A DNA stretch of 15,035 nt, from the NCBI GenBank assembly GCA_938039795.1, contig CALHWU010000053.1, positions 1 to 15,035 on the forward strand, read 5' to 3'. This document shows, piece by piece, positions 14,977 to 15,035 of the stretch. Below the pieces are notes generated by a model, which was not told where the DNA came from, did not search any database, and saw nothing but the letters and a program-made list of their open reading frames with translations. The stretch is from an uncultured Muribaculaceae bacterium. GTDB lineage: Bacteria > Bacteroidota > Bacteroidia > Bacteroidales > Muribaculaceae. The stretch's first letter is position 1. Each line of letters opens with the position of its first letter. The translations under genes and the position numbers were made by a program.

Positions 14977-15035
14977 ATGGAAACCGAAATATCAAGTCTT
15001 GGCGAATTCGGCCTGATAGATCGCGTTACGAGCGA
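14977..15035 (+). CDS. thiL: Thiamine-monophosphate kinase, N-terminal fragment cut by the window edge
   Basis: The last 59 nt encode METEISSLGEFGLIDRVTS. The SLGEFGLIDR stretch matches the characteristic beginning of ThiL, which phosphorylates thiamine monophosphate to thiamine diphosphate, the cofactor used by MenD. The ATG lies 4 nt after the phosphorylase stop, and the purine-rich GAGAGG directly before it could serve as ribosome binding site. The catalytic parts are outside the window. Confidence 0.75.
   Translation, partial: METEISSLGEFGLIDRVTS

Noticed and set aside
1..15035. A mobile element, CRISPR array, tRNA or defence system
   Set aside because: No transposase, integrase, spaced repeat array, tRNA-like fold or defence-type protein was found; the genes are housekeeping or envelope genes throughout.

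Overview
The window looks like ordinary chromosome from a strictly anaerobic, menaquinone-using member of the Bacteroidales. Three things suggest this: promoter-like TAnnTTTG boxes (the Bacteroidetes -7 element) ahead of several genes, weak Shine-Dalgarno sequences, and the gene families themselves (SGNH/SGNH/MBOAT acetylation cassette, compact MenE, 67K-type SppA next to lpxK, pnp and thiL). Base composition is moderate, roughly half GC. That would fit Muribaculaceae-type genomes better than Bacteroides sensu stricto, but placement at that level is inference.

Layout, left to right. (1) About 1-3484, plus strand: the 3' part of one SGNH hydrolase, a complete secreted SGNH hydrolase and an MBOAT membrane O-acyltransferase form a cassette probably used to O-acetylate an envelope or extracellular glycan. 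(2) 3495-6181, minus strand: nrdD and nrdG, the oxygen-sensitive class III ribonucleotide reductase and its radical-SAM activase, overlapping by 4 nt. They converge on the MBOAT gene with a 10-nt gap. (3) 6182-6558: a 377-nt divergent intergenic region, the only long non-coding stretch. It holds a recognisable promoter for nrdDG, a -7 box for menD, and a 23-bp sequence repeated at a 65-nt interval upstream of the nrdD promoter. (4) 6559-11100, plus strand: menD, menB, menC and menE, a tightly packed menaquinone operon running from isochorismate to DHNA-CoA, with no menF at its head. (5) 11171 to the right edge, plus strand: sppA, lpxK, a purine nucleoside phosphorylase gene and the first codons of thiL, probably one transcription unit.

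Functionally the window combines anaerobic DNA precursor synthesis (NrdDG), anaerobic electron transport (menaquinone), envelope construction (glycan O-acetylation, lipid A phosphorylation, membrane proteolysis) and purine/thiamine metabolism. I found no mobile element, tRNA, rRNA, CRISPR array or defence system, and no convincing novel multigene system. The most interesting signal is the duplicated 23-bp element ahead of nrdDG, which may be the operator of an unidentified regulator. Also notable are a very short MenE and an Asp at the purine-recognition position of the nucleoside phosphorylase.
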